A stretch of DNA of 64,000 bases from JAHJUB01 sp041653615 [NCBI: Candidatus Ratteibacteria bacterium] (GTDB lineage: Bacteria; Ratteibacteria; UBA8468; MWAK01): NCBI GenBank assembly GCA_041653615.1, contig JBAZEZ010000007.1:17525-81524 (forward strand), read 5' to 3'. Shown here one piece after another: positions 59,828-64,000 of this stretch. Each line of letters begins with the position of its first letter. Position 1 is the stretch's first letter. The translations under genes were made by a program, and so were the position numbers. The notes below the pieces were generated by a model that saw only the letters and a list, made by a program, of their open reading frames with translations, searched no databases and had not been told where the DNA came from.

Positions 59828-60613
59828 TTAACGAACCTTTAGCATGCTTTTGGAAACCAATTTAAGCCGTGCCGGCAAACTACCGGTACGAAGAGCCAGA
59901 GCAAGGTCGCTGGCCTCCTGGTCGGTGAACCGACCGGAAATTTGAGCTCTTCCGGAAGGAATTCTGTCTTTAATGACCGGTGCGGCCTGGACAATTCCAT
60001 CAAGGACTATGGCCAATCTTTTGTTGAAATTGGTTTCTGTAACTTCAGCGAATTTCTTGGTACCGGCCAAATTAAATTTTATGCCTACTACCGGTAGGGT
60101 TCCCTGACCGTAATTTTGTTGGGCATCTTGTATATCGCCACTGGTTAAAATCGGTTGGGTAAAAACAAGGTAAGGTGTAGACGGTTTTAGAACGCCCTTT
60201 GGGTCTTTTTCCCATTCATAAAGTAACTGATAATTCTCTGATATGTTACCCGATAATGCCTTCTCCAAAAGGGTTGGATTATTTTCAACTAGTTTAAACT
60301 CCATATAATACGGTTTTCTTATGATGTTTAAGGTCCCTTCGGAATCTTGAACCTCTTTTAAGTCTACAATGATTCTTCTATCTCCTTCCTTCCGGGATTC
60401 CGCTTTAACCCCAAGGGCTTTTAATCTTGCGTCTATGATGCTAACCGCTTGGTCCGTAAGTTCCGCAAACGATTTTTCTTCCCCTTTGAATTTCTCGACT
60501 TCAAATACAGCGTGAATTTGAAAACTGTTTTCGGGGTTTAGTTTTCCTTCTGCAAAAGCCAATCCGCTCATTAACAGTATCACCGATACAAACCATAGAC
60601 ATTTAATTTTCAT
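59828..60613 (-). CDS. orphan SecD periplasmic (P1) domain with signal peptide
   Basis: 261 aa. Signal peptide 1-21, then SecD-type segments: ELTDQAVSIIDARLKALGVK, DRRIIVDLKEVQDSEGTLN, and the close SecD match LAIVLDGIVQAAPVIKDRIP followed by GRAQISGRFTDQEASDLALA. In SecD this is the P1 head that follows the first membrane helix. Here the protein ends after it, so the five RND-type membrane helices are absent. It is probably a soluble periplasmic protein. Function unknown. Confidence 0.8.
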   Translation of the reverse strand: MKIKCLWFVSVILLMSGLAFAEGKLNPENSFQIHAVFEVEKFKGEEKSFAELTDQAVSIIDARLKALGVKAESRKEGDRRIIVDLKEVQDSEGTLNIIRKPYYMEFKLVENNPTLLEKALSGNISENYQLLYEWEKDPKGVLKPSTPYLVFTQPILTSGDIQDAQQNYGQGTLPVVGIKFNLAGTKKFAEVTETNFNKRLAIVLDGIVQAAPVIKDRIPSGRAQISGRFTDQEASDLALALRTGSLPARLKLVSKSMLKVR

Positions 60614-60726
60614 CTTTATTTTTCCTTAAACCTGATAAGCAACAATGTAATCAGGTGTTCGGTTAATATATTGCTGCAGCTAACGCTGGTTATGAATCTC
60701 CCTGTACCTATGTTTTTGTGAAATTT

Positions 60727-61605
60727 TTATAATTTTTTCTTATCCATGGGAACGATAACCGGCGCTCCGGCCATTTCGCCGACCAGCGTGATAATCTGGG
60801 TTCCTTCCGGAACAACTATCTTGGCATTGTTCTGCAGTGAAGTTTCCACGGCTTGAAGTTTTCGCAAAACCTGGGCGTTACCGATAAAGTACTTTTCCGC
60901 CGCTTCATTAACAAGCTGAATGGCCTCCGCTTCACCCTGGGCCTTCAGAATCAAAGCCTGCCGGTACCCTTCCGCTTCTTTAATCTTGGCTCTCTTTTCA
61001 CCGTCAGCCCTGGTTTCTGTGGCGGTGGCAAAATCAACGGCTGCCACCTTTTCATTCTGGGCCTTTACCACCTTGTTCATCGTTTCCTGCACGTCTTCCG
61101 GGGGTTGAATCTCCTTCAACTCTGTTCTGACAATATCAATACCCCAACTGGCTGTCTCCTCTTTCAAGGTACTATGCAGGTCGGTATTAATTTTCCCGCG
61201 CTCGCTGTTGGCTGATTTCAAAGAAAGCGTGCCGATGATGTTTCTCAAGGTCGTCCGGGCCAAGTTAACTATCTGATATTGGTAGTTGTTAACGTTATAC
61301 ACGCTCTTCTTAACGCTGTCTTCATCGGGCTTAACTCGGAAATATACCTGGGCGTCCACCTTGGCGTTTAAGTTGTCATTGGTGATAATCTCCTGAGGTT
61401 CGGCGTCTACCATCTGCTCCGTTACGTTGATTTGATACAACTTCTCCAAAACCGGTATCACCCATTGAAAACCGGCGTCGGCAAAACGGTTGTACTTGCC
61501 GAGTCTTTCCACCAAGCCCCGATGGGTTGGCCTTACAATACGGACCCCCGTCCAAAAATAAAAAACGACAATGCCGATTAACCAGTACCACATTTTAGCA
61601 TCCAT
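60727..61605 (-). CDS. SPFH/Band 7 (stomatin-like) membrane protein
   Basis: 292 aa. An N-terminal helix (about 5-20) is followed by the Band 7 domain VRPTHRGLVERLGKYNRFAD to about 190 and a helical C-terminus with KIKEAEGYRQALILKAQGEA. Stomatin-like proteins form oligomeric rings that organise membrane regions and modulate proteases. Often paired with a NfeD protein; none is seen here. Strong AAGGAGG site. Confidence 0.9.
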   Translation of the reverse strand: MDAKMWYWLIGIVVFYFWTGVRIVRPTHRGLVERLGKYNRFADAGFQWVIPVLEKLYQINVTEQMVDAEPQEIITNDNLNAKVDAQVYFRVKPDEDSVKKSVYNVNNYQYQIVNLARTTLRNIIGTLSLKSANSERGKINTDLHSTLKEETASWGIDIVRTELKEIQPPEDVQETMNKVVKAQNEKVAAVDFATATETRADGEKRAKIKEAEGYRQALILKAQGEAEAIQLVNEAAEKYFIGNAQVLRKLQAVETSLQNNAKIVVPEGTQIITLVGEMAGAPVIVPMDKKKL

Positions 61606-61643
61606 GTTTCCTCCTTGATGTTACCCGATTGTTAATTTCAGCG

Positions 61644-62855
61644 TCAGTCCGCGCGCTCCACAAAAAGAACCCGCACCAGGCGATTCTCCTCCTTAAACGT
61701 CAAGCCGGTCTGTTCGGTAAGGTGCTGAAACACCAAACCAATATTCTTCGAACCTCCTTTTTCATCGTTATAACGCCATTCCAAGGAACTGTTGTTCGGA
61801 ATCTTCGCATAGCCTACCACCCGACGGTCAAGGTACATACCGACCTGCTTGAGGAACAATTGAAAATCTCCGCTTACTACGACCCCGTATTTTGGGTCCT
61901 GGTTAAGGTTTTCACCGTAAATTTCTATCTGGTTAGGCCGCCGGTTGAACAAAGGATTACGGTTAAAAACACCTTGCGCCACGATTACCTTCCTTTCAAC
62001 ATCACGGAAGGCCAGCCGAACCGGAAGTTTGAGGTCTTGCCGCAGAACCTCTTCCAGCCGCGTCACGATTTTATCCGGCGGCGTCCCGGCGCGGACAACA
62101 AAATCCCCGGGCACCTTCGCGCTTAACAATTCCTGGTCCCCTTCTATTTCCTGGGAATAAATGTTCGCGAGTATATGTAGTACACCGCGCACATCCGCCG
62201 TAGTATCGCGCGCCTGTCCCAATTCGCTCAAATCCTTTCCTTCGCTCCAACGGAAAAAGATGCCGGCCGGTTCTTTTTCTTCACGCAATGAAGGGTTTAT
62301 GTATTTCAAGTCCTCGTTTGCCGATAAACCATAACCCTTAGCTAATAAAACATCGCTTTTATTGGGTTCAACAACAATTTTTTCAACCGGTTCCGAATCA
62401 ACCGGTGTCCCTGCTTCAACCAAGGCAACCTTGCCTTTATGCTCATCCATGAATTTTTTCAGAAGTGCCTGAAACCTTCCTTCGGGAACATACTCTAGAT
62501 GGCCGTCAAGAAATAAAACGTTTCTGCCCTGTCCGCCGTGGTTGCCCGCCGAAGCATCGTACATAACTAAAGATTGCGGACCATCCACTTGGGACAGTCC
62601 TTTTACATAAATATAACTGGTTCGCGCAACGGTCCCCCTCGGCTTTGTGCTTAACGCTGTTTTGTATCCCGGACAAACTAATAATTCCAAAGAACCGATG
62701 TACCCTTTCGATTGCAGTAAAACAAGATTGTCCGGAAACTTCCCACCGTTGTCATTAGCATACATAAGCATGGCCAATCCCAGTTGCTTCAAGTTGGACA
62801 TGCACGACGCAATTTTAGATTGATCCTCCGGAACAGATCCCCTCTCCTTAGCCAC
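61644..62855 (-). CDS. soluble protein with H-X9-DG prepilin-like segment
   Basis: 403 aa from GTG 62855; no longer frame is possible because of an upstream stop. It begins near SNLKQLGLAMLMYANDNGGK and has VLFLDGHLEYVPEG, the two marks of the prepilin/H-X9-DG family common in Planctomycetes and relatives, but the KKGFTLIE leader and helix are absent. The C-terminal half (about 230-400) has a secretin N0-like look with LFLKQVGMYLDRRVVG and LVFQHLTEQTGL. May be an alternatively anchored envelope protein. Confidence 0.6.
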   Translation of the reverse strand: MAKERGSVPEDQSKIASCMSNLKQLGLAMLMYANDNGGKFPDNLVLLQSKGYIGSLELLVCPGYKTALSTKPRGTVARTSYIYVKGLSQVDGPQSLVMYDASAGNHGGQGRNVLFLDGHLEYVPEGRFQALLKKFMDEHKGKVALVEAGTPVDSEPVEKIVVEPNKSDVLLAKGYGLSANEDLKYINPSLREEKEPAGIFFRWSEGKDLSELGQARDTTADVRGVLHILANIYSQEIEGDQELLSAKVPGDFVVRAGTPPDKIVTRLEEVLRQDLKLPVRLAFRDVERKVIVAQGVFNRNPLFNRRPNQIEIYGENLNQDPKYGVVVSGDFQLFLKQVGMYLDRRVVGYAKIPNNSSLEWRYNDEKGGSKNIGLVFQHLTEQTGLTFKEENRLVRVLFVERAD

Positions 62856-62873
62856 AGACTCACTAATCTTGGC

Positions 62874-63329
62874 CTAAATCTTGGGCATAATTTGCACCAT
62901 ACGATTCAGATTTAATTCCACGACCTTCCCAAAAATCTCTGATTCCTTGCCGGACACCGCCTGACCATCCGGAGACTTGTAAAAAACAATCAGCGCCTTA
63001 AGTTCCTCTTCCGTATAAGCATTTGCGTAAACGGAGATATATTCGTCTTTCATCTTACTCCAACCCATCTCGTCGGAGATAAGACCAAACACCGTGTCCA
63101 TAATAGCAAAGGCGGACGCCGGAACATCCTGCCCTTTACTCTTTGCCTTTATCTGGGAAATAATCGTTTGCTTAATCGTTGCCAAATTCCCTTCCATGGT
63201 TTTTTGCATCTGTTTAACGTTTAACAATTCCTCAGCCAGCGCCTGGCGCTCATCCCCTTTGGCGTTCTGACATAAGCTGCAAAGCAAAATACCGGCAATA
63301 AGCATCGATACCCATCTTCTCTTTTTCAT
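62874..63329 (-). CDS. secreted DUF2059 protein
   Basis: 151 aa from ATG 63329, which has an AGGAG site; an upstream TTG at 63377 is inside the promoter region. Signal peptide 1-26, helical body, and the DUF2059 signature YTEEELKALIVFYKSPDGQA. Function of the family unknown; usually periplasmic. Confidence 0.85.
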   Translation of the reverse strand: MKKRRWVSMLIAGILLCSLCQNAKGDERQALAEELLNVKQMQKTMEGNLATIKQTIISQIKAKSKGQDVPASAFAIMDTVFGLISDEMGWSKMKDEYISVYANAYTEEELKALIVFYKSPDGQAVSGKESEIFGKVVELNLNRMVQIMPKI

Positions 63330-63377
63330 AATTTTCTCCTGAATATAACCGTTTCCTGAATAGATAATACAAACCAA

Positions 63378-63406
63378 ATGTTACCACCCCATCGCTTTTC
63401 GGTCAA
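63378..63406 (-). promoter_or_regulatory. promoter of the DUF2059 gene
   Basis: TTGACC (63406-63401), 17 bp, TAACAT (63383-63378) preceded by TGG, an extended -10. Leader about 42 nt with ribosome site. Confidence 0.6.
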
Positions 63407-63553
63407 CGGTCATCACGCTAAATTTGTGTAAATCAGACCTGATAACTACAACCGGACGGTGCGTCGTTTTTCAAATTTCCCCACATGTAGCCGAAAGAGA
63501 CCGGATGGATAATTATCGCAGGAGGGGGGGGCGGAATACATACCGAAATTTAT

Positions 63554-63775
63554 TTATTCAGCAGTTTCTCCGATAATTTTCAAGGCTTTTTCTTTGAGAT
63601 GCGCGGGAACTAATACTTTTACTTCGCCGAGTCCGTCAACGGTAAAAGCGTAAAACTTTCCGATAGCTTCTTGCCTTAACATAACAGGAATTCCTTCCGA
63701 TTCAAGTTTCCCTTTGATAATATTCCCTTCCACTTCTCCGTTGGCGGAACAAATAACTACCCAGTCTTTATCCAT
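63554..63775 (-). CDS. DUF2007 (putative signal transducing) protein
   Basis: 73 aa. WVVICSANGEVEGNIIKGKL, EGIPVMLRQEAIG and VLVPAHLKEKALKII match the small DUF2007 domain with a ferredoxin-like fold. Role unknown. No ribosome site; TGGTAAAAT ends 6 nt before the ATG. Confidence 0.82.
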   Translation of the reverse strand: MDKDWVVICSANGEVEGNIIKGKLESEGIPVMLRQEAIGKFYAFTVDGLGEVKVLVPAHLKEKALKIIGETAE

Positions 63776-63781
63776 TAGGTT

Positions 63782-63790
63782 ATTTTACCA
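63782..63790 (-). promoter_or_regulatory. extended -10 promoter of the DUF2007 gene, leaderless
   Basis: TGG joined to TAAAAT (63787-63782), 6 nt before ATG 63775, identical in layout to 58535-58543. Confidence 0.5.
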
Positions 63791-63823
63791 CATTTGAGAA
63801 TGGGAATATTATAACGGAAAAAA

Positions 63824-63885
63824 GCGACCATAAAATGGTCGCGCTACGTAAAACGGGATTGCCGCGCAAAATTCGCTCGCAATGA
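63824..63885. repeat. two adjoining REP-like units at the left of the IS110 element
   Basis: GCGACCAT-AAA-ATGGTCGC (63824-63842) followed by GCTAC, then GGGATTGCCGCGC...GCTCGCAATGA (63855-63885). Confidence 0.65.
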
Positions 63886-63957
63886 TATTATGAAAGGACT
63901 ACCTCCAGAGTTCTGATTAATGTTACAATCAGTCCCAAAATACAAGGAGGCAGCCCT

Positions 63958-64000
63958 ATGGAACAAGGATACCATATCGGTATTGATTTGCACAAAAGAT
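63958..64000 (+). CDS. IS110-family transposase, N-terminal fragment at window edge
   Basis: Fourteen residues are visible, MEQGYHIGIDLHKR, preceded by an AAGGAGG site. YxGIDLHKR with the first catalytic Asp is the hallmark N-terminus of IS110/IS1111 DEDD-type recombinases. Only about 72 bp lie between the REP unit and this ATG. A guide (bridge) RNA of the usual size would not fit there, so if present it would be at the 3' end beyond the window. Confidence 0.8.
   Translation, partial: MEQGYHIGIDLHKR

Noticed and set aside
1-64000. CRISPR arrays, rRNA or tRNA genes, restriction or classical defence systems
   Set aside because: None seen: no regularly spaced identical repeats with unique spacers, no tRNA cloverleaf candidates and no Cas, toxin-antitoxin or restriction motifs among the reading frames.

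Overview
The window is a 64 kb chromosomal piece of an uncultivated, Gram-negative, probably anaerobic bacterium. The Gram-negative envelope is shown by a Pal/OmpA lipoprotein and a PilQ secretin. The anaerobic habit is suggested by a class III ribonucleotide reductase, a flavodiiron protein, pyruvate phosphate dikinase and an iron-type alcohol dehydrogenase. The major pilin sequence and a protein with H-X9-DG prepilin features point towards the wider PVC/Omnitrophota-type candidate phyla. That placement is inference and has not been tested with marker genes.

Layout. 1-12.7 kb: pal, then a complete type IV pilus locus (pilC and pilA on the plus strand; minor pilins, a split PilB-like ATPase, pilB and pilMNOPQ on the minus strand), interrupted by a 222-bp non-autonomous transposable element. 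12.8-18.8 kb (minus): nrdR, nrdD, a separate glycyl-radical protein, a tRNA-binding OB protein and purL. 18.9-40.3 kb (plus): uvrB, nadC, rdgB, rmuC, flavodiiron protein, ROK kinase, nadA, apgM, a folK-panC fusion, and the riboflavin genes ribD-ribE-ribBA-(rhamnose mutarotase)-ribH. These run straight into asnB, a polysaccharide deacetylase, GT-C and GT2 glycosyltransferases and two nucleotide-sugar epimerases. 40.3-41.8 kb (minus): an AT-richer glycosyltransferase/methyltransferase pair. 42-50 kb (plus): a GT-C glycosyltransferase, queA, tgt, tyrS, parA with an RHH partner, a class II aldolase and a zinc dehydrogenase. 50-51.6 kb: an AT-rich, repeat-rich accessory gap with two small genes I propose on promoter evidence. 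51.6-63.8 kb (minus): GH4 glycosidase, ppdK, ribF, Fe-ADH, and a cluster of small envelope proteins (TPR, coiled-coil, orphan SecD P1 domain, SPFH, H-X9-DG protein, DUF2059). The end of the window enters an IS110-family transposase beside a palindromic repeat.

Most notable points. (1) Class III RNR looks split: NrdD stops after its zinc finger, and the glycyl-radical motif RVTGYFSKVSGWN is in a separate 99-aa gene downstream. (2) Many genes have a sigma-70-like -10 box only 6-10 nt before the start codon and no Shine-Dalgarno site, so leaderless transcription appears common. This rule moves the starts of uvrB and pilM and reveals two sub-60-aa genes. (3) Two NrdR boxes with ideal spacing sit on the nrdR promoter. 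(4) A MITE with near-perfect ends and a 10-bp target duplication lies between pilV and pilW. (5) Also notable are the FolK-PanC fusion, an orphan SecD P1 domain, a split PilB and several families of palindromic and heptameric repeats.
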